64,000 nt of DNA. It comes from Shewanella algicola (lineage in GTDB: Bacteria; Pseudomonadota; Gammaproteobacteria; Enterobacterales; Shewanellaceae). Below the pieces are notes generated by a model. It worked only from the letters and a program-made list of their open reading frames with translations. It was not told where the DNA came from and did no database searches. Shown piece by piece: positions 34,902 through 44,076 of this stretch. Position numbers and translations under genes: made by a program. The stretch lies in assembly GCF_014648035.1 (NCBI RefSeq), contig NZ_BMQI01000006.1, positions 1 to 64,000 on the forward strand. The letters run 5' to 3'. Each line of letters starts with the position of its first letter. The stretch's first letter is position 1.

Positions 34902-36224
34902 TTATGATTTTGCATGCGTATCTTCTGAGTCTTGTTTAGGTTGCTTTTTAGATGGCTGTGATTTTGATTCGTTATTCTCGGTCACTGCTGCAACTTTTTC
35001 ACTTTCAGTTTCATCAGTTTCTTCATTGTAAAAATCAGATAACACTTCAGCTAAATGCTCTCGAGAAACTTGTCCTTGCAAATCGCCCTCAGCGTCAACC
35101 ACTGGAATAGGGAAGTCAGACGCCATCGTGGCTGGGATAATGCCTTCAAGTAACGCATCTGGTGAAATTGGCGGTAGATCTTCTAGCTCAAAATCATCCA
35201 TCGATGTTTCTTTATCCAGTTTTACCGCATCTTCTAATGCGTCTTGACACACTACACCCTGAAACCCGTCATCATTAACGTAATAGGCGTAGTTATCTGG
35301 AATGCGTTTCATTTGTTTGAGCGCATCGCCAATGGTGTCAGCCGTTAACCGATAAGCAGGTGGCTTCATTACGGTTTCAACGGTCAGAGCTCGAGGTCGG
35401 TTAACATCTTTTACAAACGCTTCAACATAGTCGTCTGCTGGGTTAAGCAAAATATCAACCGGTTTACCGACTTGCACTAGGTTACCGTCTTTAAGGATTG
35501 CAATACGGTCACCAATACGTAGCGCTTCATCTAAATCATGGGTAATAAAAATAATGGTTTTATGTAAGTCTTTTTGTAGTTCAATGAGCTGCTCTTGCAT
35601 TTCACTGCGGATCAGCGGGTCTAAGGCCGAAAACGCTTCATCCATTAGCAAGATTTCAGCATCAGTACACAATGCTCTTGCTAAGCCGACGCGCTGTTGC
35701 TGTCCACCTGAAAGTTGCAATGGGTATTGCGCCTCATAGCCGGCTAGACCAACGGTTTCGAGCCATTTAGTGGCTTTAGCATTTCGAGTGGGTTTGTCGA
35801 CGCCTTGCACGCTCAAACCGTAAGCGACATTTTCAAGGACATTTTTATGAGGCATTAAACCAAAGCGTTGAAATACCATGGCCATTTTATTACGACGAAA
35901 CTGCTCTAACTCTTTGATGTTGAGTTTCATTACATCAATGCCTTCAACCAGGATTTGCCCTTCGGTAGGCTCAATCAAGCGGTTAAAGTGGCGGATTAAT
36001 GTGGATTTACCTGATCCCGACAGCCCCATAATGACAAAGATCTCACCTTTATCGATATCAAGATCAATGGCTTTAAGGCCAACGGTATGTCCGGTTTTTG
36101 CCAGGATGTCGTCTTTAGACAAGCCTTCTTTAACCATCGGCATGACACTGGTTGATTTTTTACCAAAGACCTTATACAGATCTTTAATTTGAATAAATGG
36201 TTGTGCTGCTGATCCGTTAGTCAT
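34902..36224 (-). CDS. proV: Glycine betaine/proline ABC transporter ATP-binding protein with CBS domains
   Basis: A 440-residue ATPase. Walker A GLSGSGKST, signature LSGGQQQRVGLARAL and Walker B ILLMDEAFSALDP are intact. A pair of CBS domains (about 270-400) follows; in ProV/OpuA these sense ionic strength. The last 40 residues form a highly charged Glu/Lys/Ser tail, longer than usual. ATG 36224 is preferred over GTG 36233 because AGGGTGA fits it; it overlaps the proW stop by eight bases, so translation is coupled. Confidence 0.95.
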   Translation of the reverse strand: MTNGSAAQPFIQIKDLYKVFGKKSTSVMPMVKEGLSKDDILAKTGHTVGLKAIDLDIDKGEIFVIMGLSGSGKSTLIRHFNRLIEPTEGQILVEGIDVMKLNIKELEQFRRNKMAMVFQRFGLMPHKNVLENVAYGLSVQGVDKPTRNAKATKWLETVGLAGYEAQYPLQLSGGQQQRVGLARALCTDAEILLMDEAFSALDPLIRSEMQEQLIELQKDLHKTIIFITHDLDEALRIGDRIAILKDGNLVQVGKPVDILLNPADDYVEAFVKDVNRPRALTVETVMKPPAYRLTADTIGDALKQMKRIPDNYAYYVNDDGFQGVVCQDALEDAVKLDKETSMDDFELEDLPPISPDALLEGIIPATMASDFPIPVVDAEGDLQGQVSREHLAEVLSDFYNEETDETESEKVAAVTENNESKSQPSKKQPKQDSEDTHAKS

Positions 36225-37116
36225 GATTTTCACCCTGTATATGTTTCATCGAACGTTTAGCGTATGACTGTGAAACCCGGTCAAAAATAATGGCCAGAGC
36301 AACAATCGCTAAACCGTTGAAAAGTCCCAGCGTGAAATACTGGTTAGTAATTGATTTCAGTACAGGTTGACCTAAACCATTAACACCAATCATTGAAGCG
36401 ATAACCACCATACCTAATGCCATCATAATGGTTTGGTTGATACCGGCCATAATGGTGGGTGAGGCAAGAGGTAATTGCACTCCTAGCAAGCGCTGCATTG
36501 GGTTGGCACCATAAGCTGTTGCGGCTTCAAGTACTTCTTTGTCTACTAGGCGAATGCCTAAATTGGTTAAACGAATTACTGGCGGAATTGCATAAATTAC
36601 TACCGCGATAACCCCAGGAACTTTACCAATACCCAATAACATCACTACAGGGATTAAGTAAACAAATGCTGGCATGGTTTGCATAATGTCGAGTACAGGG
36701 GTAACGATTGACTGAGTACGATTACTGCGAGCCATTAAAATACCTATGGGGACCCCAAGTACAATGGCTAAGATTGTACACACAGTGATTATACTGAGGG
36801 TGCGCATGGTGTCTTCCCACATGCCTAGGTAGCCTATGAGTAAAAACGAGACTACAACACTTAACGATAATTTCCATGAACGGCTAACCGCATAAACTAG
36901 GCCTGTAATACACAGTAATACTGCCCACCAAGGGGATTGGACTAACAGTTTTTCAAACCAAATAAGAAAATCGAGTAGGGGATCAAAAAAAGCTTCAATG
37001 CTGTCGCCATACTCACGCGAAAAGTCCAGAAAGGCACTGTCCAAATACTTGCGAATTTCAAGCAAAGTTGAGCGATCCAACTTCGGAAATTTGCTGAACC
37101 AAGAAAAGTCAGCCAT
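36217..37116 (-). CDS. proW: Glycine betaine/proline ABC transporter permease
   Basis: A 299-residue inner-membrane permease with about six to seven helices and the BPD_transp_1 EAA loop (EAATAYGANPMQRLLGVQLP). A long N-terminal soluble stretch with WFSKFPKLDRSTL precedes the first helix, as in ProW. It forms the channel for ProX-delivered betaine with ProV. It lies 95 bases downstream of proX, with a terminator-like hairpin in the gap. Confidence 0.95.
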   Translation of the reverse strand: MADFSWFSKFPKLDRSTLLEIRKYLDSAFLDFSREYGDSIEAFFDPLLDFLIWFEKLLVQSPWWAVLLCITGLVYAVSRSWKLSLSVVVSFLLIGYLGMWEDTMRTLSIITVCTILAIVLGVPIGILMARSNRTQSIVTPVLDIMQTMPAFVYLIPVVMLLGIGKVPGVIAVVIYAIPPVIRLTNLGIRLVDKEVLEAATAYGANPMQRLLGVQLPLASPTIMAGINQTIMMALGMVVIASMIGVNGLGQPVLKSITNQYFTLGLFNGLAIVALAIIFDRVSQSYAKRSMKHIQGENHD

Positions 37117-37159
37117 TACTACCTCTGTTATTTTTATCGGGGTAAGTCAAGAAGGGGCT

Positions 37160-37200
37160 AAAAAGCGAGGCCGAAACAACTGTTAAGCTGCAAGCCTCGC
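37160..37200 (-). terminator. Terminator-like hairpin between proX and proW (attenuator)
   Basis: On the minus strand GCGAGGC (37200-37194) pairs with GCCTCGC (37171-37165) around a 22-base loop and is followed by five T residues (37164-37160). It lies 11 bases after the proX stop and 43 bases before the proW start, where partial termination would give more ProX than ProWV. Confidence 0.75.
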
Positions 37201-37211
37201 ATAGTTGTTCA

Positions 37212-38216
37212 TTACAAGTTTGATACAGCAGAATCAATTTTAGCCGCAACATCTGCAGGAACCCATTGGCTCCAAATGTCTTTATGGTTAATCATAAACT
37301 CTTCTGCAGCTATCTGACCGTCCGCCTGGTTTTCTTCCATCCACGCCAACAGTTGGTTCATTTGAGCATTGGTAAATGAACGTTTGCCAAGGTAGCTAAA
37401 TGCAAACGTAGACTTTTTAGCAAAGTCTGCAGTTGTGACTGTTTGCACTAATGCCGCTGGATACATGGTGGCTTTTGGTTCTGCACAGTTTTCTTTTGAA
37501 ATACAGTTACGGAAGTGCTCGATATCGCTTTCGTTAGCAAATTCGACTTTTACCATGTCATATTTACCCAAAATAGCTGTAGGAGCCCAGTAATAACCAA
37601 ACCAAGGCTGTTGACGCTGATAAGCATGGGCAATAGAACCCGATAACCCAGCACCAGAACCAGGGTTAATTAAATCGAACCCTGCAGCATCAAGTTTTAA
37701 GGCGCGATATTGATTGGTGGCGGTGATTTGGCAACCCCATCCTGCAGGGCAACCATAAAAGGCACTGCGCTCCGGATCTTCTGGGTTAGTAAACAGTGAA
37801 GCATTAGCAATAATGCCTTCAATCGTTTTTAGGCTTGGGTCTTTATCGACCATGTATTTAGGCACCCAAAATCCTTCTTCGCCACCATTAGCTAATGAAT
37901 GACCGGCAACGGCTAGGCGTTTTTCGCTAATACCACGCTCCATTAATTCTTTTACATTATTCCACCAGATTTCTGGCGCAATATCGGGCTGACCCTTTTC
38001 GACCATAGAGGTACTGGTTGGCATGGTGTCACCTGGTGTGAGTCTGGCTTCGCAACCATATCCATGCTCTAAGATAAAGCGGTCAACATTGGCAATTAAT
38101 GAAGCAGAGCTCCAATTCATGTCGGCAATGGTAACGGTACCGCATTGTTCTTCTGCTGCGGCTTGAAAGGCGGTGCTGCTGAGCAGTAATCCACCAATTA
38201 ATAATATGTTTTTCAT
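37212..38216 (-). CDS. proX: Glycine betaine/proline-binding periplasmic protein
   Basis: A 334-residue exported binding protein. The signal peptide (MKNILLIGGLLLSSTAFQAAA) is typical and ends near residue 21. The OpuAC domain spans the rest; Trp residues in MNWSSASL, EIWWNNV and WFGYYWAPT are placed as the aromatic cage that binds the trimethylammonium head of betaine. It is the first gene of proXWV, an order that differs from E. coli proVWX. Two Cys pairs (YGCPAGWGC, NCISKENC) probably form disulphides. A rho-independent-like hairpin follows. Confidence 0.95.
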   Translation of the reverse strand: MKNILLIGGLLLSSTAFQAAAEEQCGTVTIADMNWSSASLIANVDRFILEHGYGCEARLTPGDTMPTSTSMVEKGQPDIAPEIWWNNVKELMERGISEKRLAVAGHSLANGGEEGFWVPKYMVDKDPSLKTIEGIIANASLFTNPEDPERSAFYGCPAGWGCQITATNQYRALKLDAAGFDLINPGSGAGLSGSIAHAYQRQQPWFGYYWAPTAILGKYDMVKVEFANESDIEHFRNCISKENCAEPKATMYPAALVQTVTTADFAKKSTFAFSYLGKRSFTNAQMNQLLAWMEENQADGQIAAEEFMINHKDIWSQWVPADVAAKIDSAVSNL

Positions 38217-38715
38217 ATAGAGCTCCGTGCCAAAGGTTAGAATTATTGTGAAATTGCGCGGTGTAAATTATTAGAGTTCAAACTAGTTGGTTTGTTGCTA
38301 ATCAAATCGACTTTTTGTCGCCTTAATATTTCAGCTTAAAAAATACGCTAAAAATGCAATTAAGATGATTTAATCTAACATAATTAAAGCTTATTTAACA
38401 AATTTAACCTTTTGTGAGTTTAGGCTTATGTATTTGCTCTATATGATATTAGTTAGTGCTAAATCTATTTTGTTCCGTTCTAAAATGATTATGTGTTAAT
38501 CATTGTATTATTAACCCAATGTGGCGTGTCATAAATGAGCAATTTGTGTCATCCAAGTGTCCGCGGATCACGGTAAGGGGTACGCGACGACAGTGGCTGA
38601 ATATAGCGTTTAGTCATAATAGATTAATCAAAGTTAATCCGTATAAGATTCACTCTCTGATAAGCTAAACCTTGAGAAAGCTTAACGGTAATGGATAACG
38701 TGATGAGGGGTGAAT
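38217..38715. other. 499-base intergenic region between proX and a small gene
   Basis: This gap contains the proX promoter region (minus) and the leader of the 57-residue gene (plus). It is AT-rich, with runs of AATTAA near 38340-38410. I see no credible open frame, strong hairpin or known operator. Confidence 0.4.
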
Positions 38716-38889
38716 ATGAGTAACGTCATAAAATACTTATTATTGGGGGCATTAGTTTGCTTAGCCCTGGTTTGCTATTCTGTTGGCAGTGCAACAGGTG
38801 CCGTGGCGTTTATTACTATGGGCGTACTGCTTGAAATCGCATTTTGGCTTGGCATTATTAAGTCTACGCGTGCTCGCAGACAATCATGA
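38716..38889 (+). CDS. Small two-helix membrane protein (57 aa)
   Basis: ATG 38716 is preceded by GAGGGG (38705-38710) at ideal spacing. The product begins SNVIKYLLLGALVCL, has two hydrophobic helices separated by GSATGAV, and ends in a basic tail (KSTRARRQS), giving a clear positive-inside topology. Length and layout support a real small membrane protein. Function unknown; not coupled to neighbours. Confidence 0.7.
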   Translation: MSNVIKYLLLGALVCLALVCYSVGSATGAVAFITMGVLLEIAFWLGIIKSTRARRQS

Positions 38890-38940
38890 TAATGGCAACA
38901 TGCGGCAACAAAAAACGCATGTTATTCAAGCTTTAGCGCA

Positions 38941-39540
38941 TTAAAAACTGTATTGCGCACGAAACGAAAATGCATTGTCATAACCTTCTGCCACACTTTC
39001 GTCTCGACGTTTTGCTCGTATAAAGTTAGCTTTAAACATTAAATCTTGATTGACTAAATAGTTTACCCCAACGACAAATGTTTGAGCCTTACGGTTTTCC
39101 TGTTCTAATTCAAACTGACTCATCCGCCAGGTAAGTTCCCAGCCATGTTCGGCTTTAATGGTGGCTAATTTTCCATTTTTATAATGACGATTTTTCCCCG
39201 ACAGTGGGTAAGTCATTTGGTAATATCCGCCTTGACAATAGTAGGTTCCACGAGTGGGGTCGTGGATATCGGTTTTAATCCATTCAGCCATAGAGACAAA
39301 ACCTAGGTACTGACACATTAACTCAACACTGGCTAATGACATATCTTCAGCGTCCAAGCGAGTGCCTTATAGTCATGAGTCACTTGAATATACTTCTAAA
39401 GGCTCGTTAATTCTAAATTCATCGCCACCGAGTTGTTGCTCACTTAACGCCGAACAGAGATGGAAAAAGTTATTGTCATCATCAACTAATGCCCAGGTGA
39501 GTCTGCCTGTCACTCAGGGGTTATTAATGGCAGGGGCTAA
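38941..39540 (-). pseudogene. Degraded phosphate-selective porin (OprO/OprP-like), C-terminal part
   Basis: The minus-strand translation contains VTGRLTWALVDDDN, a region RLDAEDMSLASVEL, and an end QTFVVGVNYLVNQDLMFKA with a terminal FRAQYSF. These are typical of the Porin_O_P barrel (TGRLTWAP, RFDAEDA, terminal Phe). In-frame stops lie at 39514-39516, 39373-39375 and 39367-39369, and the N-terminal two thirds are missing. An internal TTG could start a 138-codon frame at 39357, but no signal peptide is present. Non-functional remnant. Confidence 0.82.
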
Positions 39541-39547
39541 ATAGTTA

Positions 39548-40585
39548 TTAATTTACGGGCGTAATTGCTTCAATTTGCTTAATGGCTTGCGTGATATACT
39601 CAAGTAAGTCACTGGCAAGCACCGAATATTCGCTTAAAGCTTGTGCGGCTAAATCACCGCTTAAACCATGCAAATATACCCCAAGACAAGCTGCATTTAA
39701 TGGGCTAAGGCCTTGAGCACAAAATCCGCCAATAATGCCAGTTAACACATCGCCGCTGCCCGCTTTCGCGAGGGCATTATTACCCGTGGGATTAATAAAG
39801 GCGTATTCACCGTCGCTTATCACGCTATTATGACCTTTTAATACCACGATAGCGTGTAACTGTTTTGCGGCTAATGTCGCGTAATGAGTGCGATCGGCTT
39901 GAATGACTTCAACGTCAATATTAAGTAAGCGTGCTAACTCTTTAGGATGCGGAGTAATAATACTGTTTTTAGGCAACCTAAACGATGTTTGTGGTTTTCG
40001 TTGTGAATGGTGTAATAAATGGCTGATAAAATTGAGCGCATCAGCGTCAAATACCATACTTTGGGGGCGATTTTGCAGTTCGCTGAGCAAGGCAAAGAAA
40101 AACCCATGATTGCCCTCAGCAATTGCCATTGCGCTTAACTGTGCTGTAGAGGCGTTAAACTCATCTTTACTTTGGCCAATACTGAGACCACTGCCGACCG
40201 TGATAACCGAGGCTTTCTCTAATAAATCATGTAACTGTACTACGGCTTTTTCATCAATAGATTCAGTATCAATTGATTGTAATTCGATAGACACAGAATC
40301 AGTCATTTGCGGACTGAGTTCGGCGTAAATAACGGGACGAGTCGGTAATGGCCGCATGACAATGTTGGGCGTTAATGCGCTTACGCTCTGACAAACACCA
40401 GGGCTGCTGGCCAGTGTCACGTAACCTGCGCCTGCTCTTAGTGCTGATAGACTCGATAAATACGCAGCGCCGCGGTAGTGCATTGAACCTGCAATATTCA
40501 GCACATGGCCAAAGGTCGCTTTATGGCTATTATTAGGGCGCTCAGGTAACAGTGACGTGATGTATTCTTTGGCGAGAGTTTGCAT
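39548..40585 (-). CDS. nnrD: ADP/ATP-dependent NAD(P)H-hydrate dehydratase, stand-alone
   Basis: A 345-residue YjeF C-terminal-type (ribokinase-fold) enzyme that repairs hydrated NAD(P)H. Diagnostic features: FGHVLNIAGS near the start, the ADP-binding HPKELARLL, and NALAKAGSGDVLTGIIG with the catalytic Asp. ATG 40585 is selected because AGGGGTG lies directly upstream; 34 extra residues from 40687 have no family match. The usual N-terminal epimerase domain (NnrE) is absent, so the epimerase must be encoded elsewhere. An insertion around residues 125-150 (ELQSIDTESIDEKAV) is unusual. Confidence 0.9.
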   Translation of the reverse strand: MQTLAKEYITSLLPERPNNSHKATFGHVLNIAGSMHYRGAAYLSSLSALRAGAGYVTLASSPGVCQSVSALTPNIVMRPLPTRPVIYAELSPQMTDSVSIELQSIDTESIDEKAVVQLHDLLEKASVITVGSGLSIGQSKDEFNASTAQLSAMAIAEGNHGFFFALLSELQNRPQSMVFDADALNFISHLLHHSQRKPQTSFRLPKNSIITPHPKELARLLNIDVEVIQADRTHYATLAAKQLHAIVVLKGHNSVISDGEYAFINPTGNNALAKAGSGDVLTGIIGGFCAQGLSPLNAACLGVYLHGLSGDLAAQALSEYSVLASDLLEYITQAIKQIEAITPVN

Positions 40586-40703
40586 ATTAGCACCCCTAAA
40601 ATTAACATCTGATAGTAACCATAACATAAGTGTGGTTAATTTTTGTGCGCTAACGCATAAAATGACAACAAGGTAAGTTGTTGTCATTTATGCATATTAA
40701 TCT

Positions 40704-40964
40704 TTATCTAGGGTTAAGCGTATCGCGTTGGTACACCGACTTACCTACAACTAAAGTTTCAAAGATGTTACGGTCATCACCAAGCATAATAAGCGCAAAC
40801 AGTTTGTCTTCAATGCCACTTGAATAGCTAAAGCGCAGCTGTTGTAAATCGGTAGCGGCCCAGTCTAACACCACAAAATCGACTTCTTTACCGGGCATAA
40901 AGTTACCGACTTTGTCGTCGATGCTTAATGATGTTGCTCCGCCTATGGTGGTCATGTACAGCCA
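40704..40964 (-). pseudogene. guaD: C-terminal remnant of guanine deaminase
   Basis: Translation reads WLYMTTIGGATSLSIDD, then GNFMPGKEVDFVVLDW, and LFALIMLGDDRNIFETLV. These align by eye with the C-terminal end of GuaD (FYLATLGGA, GSFEPGKEADFVVLD, LMTLGDDRAV). The catalytic TIM barrel is absent and a stop lies just upstream of WLY. The 83-residue frame is therefore a 5'-truncated relic of the amidohydrolase. Confidence 0.82.
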
Positions 40965-41043
40965 TTATATTGCGACGTGCTAATATGAAGCTTATTTCGA
41001 CATTAACGTAACGCGGATTAACCGACATTGAAATGGAGTGTTC

Positions 41044-42000
41044 ATGAAAAAAATAAACTGGGGCATTGTGAGTGCAGGGCGAATAGCTGCGTTATTTTGT
41101 CAGGATCTGGTTTTCTCACCACAAAGCCATTTATATGCCGTTGCCGCTCGTCAGCAAGCGGATGCCGATACGTTTGCAAAACAATATGGGGCCGATAAAT
41201 CATACCAGGGTTACCAAGCGTTATTTGACGATCCTAATGTTGATATTGTGTATATCGCCACCCCACATAACTTTCACTTTAAACAAGCTTATGATGCCTT
41301 AATGGCGGGTAAGCATGTATTGTGCGAAAAACCAATGACAGTGTCAGTTGAAGAGTGCCAACAGTTGTGCCAATTGGCACAACAAAAGGGGTTACTGTTA
41401 ATGGAAGCCTTATGGACCTATTTTTTACCGGCAATGAAGCAAGCCAAGCAGTGGCTCGATGACGGTAAAATCGGCCAGCTTAAACATGTCAAAGTCGACT
41501 TTGGTTATCCCATTCCTTTCAGCCCAAATGGCCGTGAATATAATCCACAATTGGCTGGTGGTTGTTTACTTGATATGGGCATTTACCCGTTAGCTATTGC
41601 TGACTACTTTTTAGCCGCCGATATCGATGATTTATATGTGCAAGCCCAGCTATGTGAAACGGGTGTTGAAGATGATGTGATTATTATCGGTAAAAGTGAA
41701 CATGTTGCGGTAAGTCTCGCAAGTTCATTTCAATGTCGATTAAGTAATAATGCCTATTTAATTGGCGATAAAGGCTACATCGTTATTCCAGATGCATTTA
41801 GAGCATCAGAGTGTCATTTATATCATCTCGATGATTTAGTTGACTCATATGCCGATAATCGCCATTCGTTGGGTTATCACTTTGAAGCCGATGAAGCCTG
41901 TCGATTAGTCGCTTTAGGGGTAGCCCAAAGCGATATCGTGTCGCATCAAGATAGCGTGTTGTTTCAGTCGCAACTGGCACGCGTCAAAGCGCTAATTTAA
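41044..42000 (+). CDS. Gfo/Idh/MocA-family NAD(P)-dependent oxidoreductase
   Basis: A 318-residue cytoplasmic dehydrogenase. The N-terminal Rossmann domain shows WGIVSAGRIAALF and the family Lys motif LCEKPMTV, where Lys acts in catalysis. GGCLLDMGIYPLAIADYF and the C-terminal alpha/beta domain match dihydrodiol dehydrogenase-like members. ATG 41044 follows TGGAGT; an in-frame GTG six bases earlier lies too close to that site. Substrate probably a sugar or a cyclic diol, not determinable here. It lies beside the guaD remnant with no operon partner. Confidence 0.88.
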   Translation: MKKINWGIVSAGRIAALFCQDLVFSPQSHLYAVAARQQADADTFAKQYGADKSYQGYQALFDDPNVDIVYIATPHNFHFKQAYDALMAGKHVLCEKPMTVSVEECQQLCQLAQQKGLLLMEALWTYFLPAMKQAKQWLDDGKIGQLKHVKVDFGYPIPFSPNGREYNPQLAGGCLLDMGIYPLAIADYFLAADIDDLYVQAQLCETGVEDDVIIIGKSEHVAVSLASSFQCRLSNNAYLIGDKGYIVIPDAFRASECHLYHLDDLVDSYADNRHSLGYHFEADEACRLVALGVAQSDIVSHQDSVLFQSQLARVKALI

Positions 42001-42034
42001 GATGATTACAAGCAAAACGGCTGCCGCACATTGT

Positions 42035-43201
42035 TTATGTATTGCCCGTTGTGAACTGATTAATGCGTTTATTGTTGCTGTATTGCATGATAACTAATGC
42101 CAGCGTGACTAGGCTGGCTAATAACATGCTGCTATAAAAACTCGTCGCGACTCCACCAGGAATAAACTCAACAAAAGAGGTAATAAACTGCCCGCCAAAC
42201 ACTGCCATGGTAAAATAGGATAAATTTTTACCTCTAACATTGGCTGCACTTTTCTCTACTGTCATATGGTTAAGTAAAGGAATGCTAAAACCAAAGCCAA
42301 CTCCCGCAAATACTGCTCCCACCAATAACAATGGCATGCCATCGGCATTGGCAAAAACAATATGGGCTAGGGCATAAGCTGCAAATGCAACCGCGAGTAA
42401 ATACGTTGTGCTCATGTATTTGACCACTTTTGGCATAAAATGCGCTGCAACAACGGCAACCAATGAGATAAATGCTAATACATTGCCTACAACTGCCTCG
42501 TTAAAGCCTTGTTGTGCCATGCTATTTGGCAATTGAACAATGGCGGTAAAAAATACCACCATTGCCAATGTGGCAAATAGATACACTTGCTTAAGTGACA
42601 AGCCTTGTTGAGCCTGCGGGGCATTGCCTTGTGTTTCATCGCTGAGAGAGGGGGATTTTCGTGGCACAAATAGCAACAGCATCAGTAAAAATAACCAAGC
42701 AACTAAGTATAGACTTAACGGATAAGCCCAATATAAGCTGGCCAGTTTGCCGCCCAAAAACAAAAATAAAACCCCGCCAAGTTCAATCGCCATGCCTTGC
42801 TTGGCAATCATGCTCAGGCGTTCATTACCTACATACCACTGCGAGATCAATACCGTACTGCTTGCCATCACCACGGCCGTAATGCCGCCTAATAAAATAC
42901 GGTTAGACAATACAAACCAGGGGCCTTGTAGCCAATATACGGCAAAGCCTAAGGCGCCATACAGTATCAAACCGATGATAAGTGAGCGATAAGCGCCAAA
43001 TTTATCAATTGATTTACCTGCGAGTGGGGCAAATATTACCGCGCCTAATGCCGGAAATGTCACCAACCATACCGCATATTCATTGATGCCCAAGGCATTG
43101 GATATACTGATTAATCCGGGCGCAACAAGGGCGCCAACCATAATGGTGAGGCTAGCGATACACAGCAGCGTATAACTGCCCAATTTAGATAAATGAGACA
43201 T
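42035..43201 (-). CDS. MFS transporter
   Basis: A 388-residue carrier with about twelve helices and the MFS loop motif AGKSIDKFGAYRS between helices 2 and 3. ATG 43201 is favoured because AGGTAA is well spaced; twelve extra upstream residues are unlikely. Gene order near the peroxiredoxin-like gene (109 bases upstream on the same strand) may reflect co-regulation. Substrate unknown; the cyanate/aromatic-acid or drug subfamilies are possible. Confidence 0.85.
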   Translation of the reverse strand: MSHLSKLGSYTLLCIASLTIMVGALVAPGLISISNALGINEYAVWLVTFPALGAVIFAPLAGKSIDKFGAYRSLIIGLILYGALGFAVYWLQGPWFVLSNRILLGGITAVVMASSTVLISQWYVGNERLSMIAKQGMAIELGGVLFLFLGGKLASLYWAYPLSLYLVAWLFLLMLLLFVPRKSPSLSDETQGNAPQAQQGLSLKQVYLFATLAMVVFFTAIVQLPNSMAQQGFNEAVVGNVLAFISLVAVVAAHFMPKVVKYMSTTYLLAVAFAAYALAHIVFANADGMPLLLVGAVFAGVGFGFSIPLLNHMTVEKSAANVRGKNLSYFTMAVFGGQFITSFVEFIPGGVATSFYSSMLLASLVTLALVIMQYSNNKRINQFTTGNT

Positions 43202-43310
43202 GGGTATTACCTGTGAAATAGTCGAACAATGGTCCATTCAATCAATGGTTAGATAGAAACGACCTTGCGAATGAATGTCTTGTGCTAGGTCGTTTGATTA
43301 AGACTGGGCG

Positions 43311-43961
43311 TTAAGATAATGCTTTTAGTGCGTTGATAATGTCGTCTGGCTCTGAGCGGGTACGGTAATCAACATCGACAAAACGCCAAGCAATCTTACC
43401 CTCATGGTCAATGACAAATGTTGCCGGAATGGGCAATATACTGCTGTTACCATTATTGATAGTTTCTAAATCGAGTTTGCGATCCACGCGCATATGCTCA
43501 CTCAGAAACGCTGGGACTTGCCACGCAACGCCAAATTGCGCCGCAACTTTTGCGTCTTGATCTGACAACACCTCAAAATCCATATTGCTGATTTCATCTT
43601 GGGTCATTGACCCGTCAGGGATTTGAGGGCTAATAGCAACAAGCTGGGCACCGAGGGCATTAATATCACTCAAGCGTGCTTGCAATGCGCGCAGTTGTAA
43701 ATTGCAATAAGGGCACCAACTGCCTCGATAAAATGTCACTACAACCGGGCCTTTTTGCAATAAATTGGCCAGTGAAACGGCTTGGCCATTTGCATTGGGA
43801 AGTGAAAACGTAGGTGCGTTTTGCCCCAGTTTTAAGGCGTCGCTACCTTGTTGAAACGATTTTGACTGGGCAATTATCTCGTCAACCTTTTGCATAAAGG
43901 CAGGGTTCTTTTGTCTTCCTTCTGCGACTTTTGCTTCTGTTTGCTGTTGTAAGCTTTGCAT
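43311..43961 (-). CDS. AhpC/TSA-family peroxiredoxin-like protein
   Basis: A 216-residue cytoplasmic thioredoxin-fold protein. The redox motif is SWCPYCNLQ with a C-x-x-C pair at about residues 90-93, in a context matching the peroxiredoxin-like (AhpC-TSA) family. The N-terminal helical 45 residues (AEGRQKNPAFMQKVDEI) are typical of this subgroup. It is divergent from a LysR regulator, with a symmetric motif in the 115-base gap, suggesting oxidant-inducible control. Confidence 0.88.
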   Translation of the reverse strand: MQSLQQQTEAKVAEGRQKNPAFMQKVDEIIAQSKSFQQGSDALKLGQNAPTFSLPNANGQAVSLANLLQKGPVVVTFYRGSWCPYCNLQLRALQARLSDINALGAQLVAISPQIPDGSMTQDEISNMDFEVLSDQDAKVAAQFGVAWQVPAFLSEHMRVDRKLDLETINNGNSSILPIPATFVIDHEGKIAWRFVDVDYRTRSEPDDIINALKALS

Positions 43962-44019
43962 CGTATTTTCCTCTTAACGCTTGTAATCTTATTGGTTGTA
44001 GAATAATCACAAATAAGCC

Positions 44020-44035
44020 ATAACAAAAATGTTAT
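44020..44035. promoter_or_regulatory. Candidate LysR operator between peroxiredoxin-like gene and lysR
   Basis: ATAAC-AAAAAT-GTTAT is a perfect inverted repeat with T-N11-A geometry. It sits midway between two divergent genes, 43961 (minus) and 44077 (plus), as expected for auto- and target control by the adjacent LysR protein. Confidence 0.55.
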
Positions 44036-44076
44036 TATTTGATGGAATCTATAGTAAAAACGCATAGGGGTGTGGT

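Noticed and set aside
39362..39544. 60-codon plus-strand frame opposite the porin relic
   Set aside because: The minus strand shows clear porin similarity; the plus frame is its shadow.
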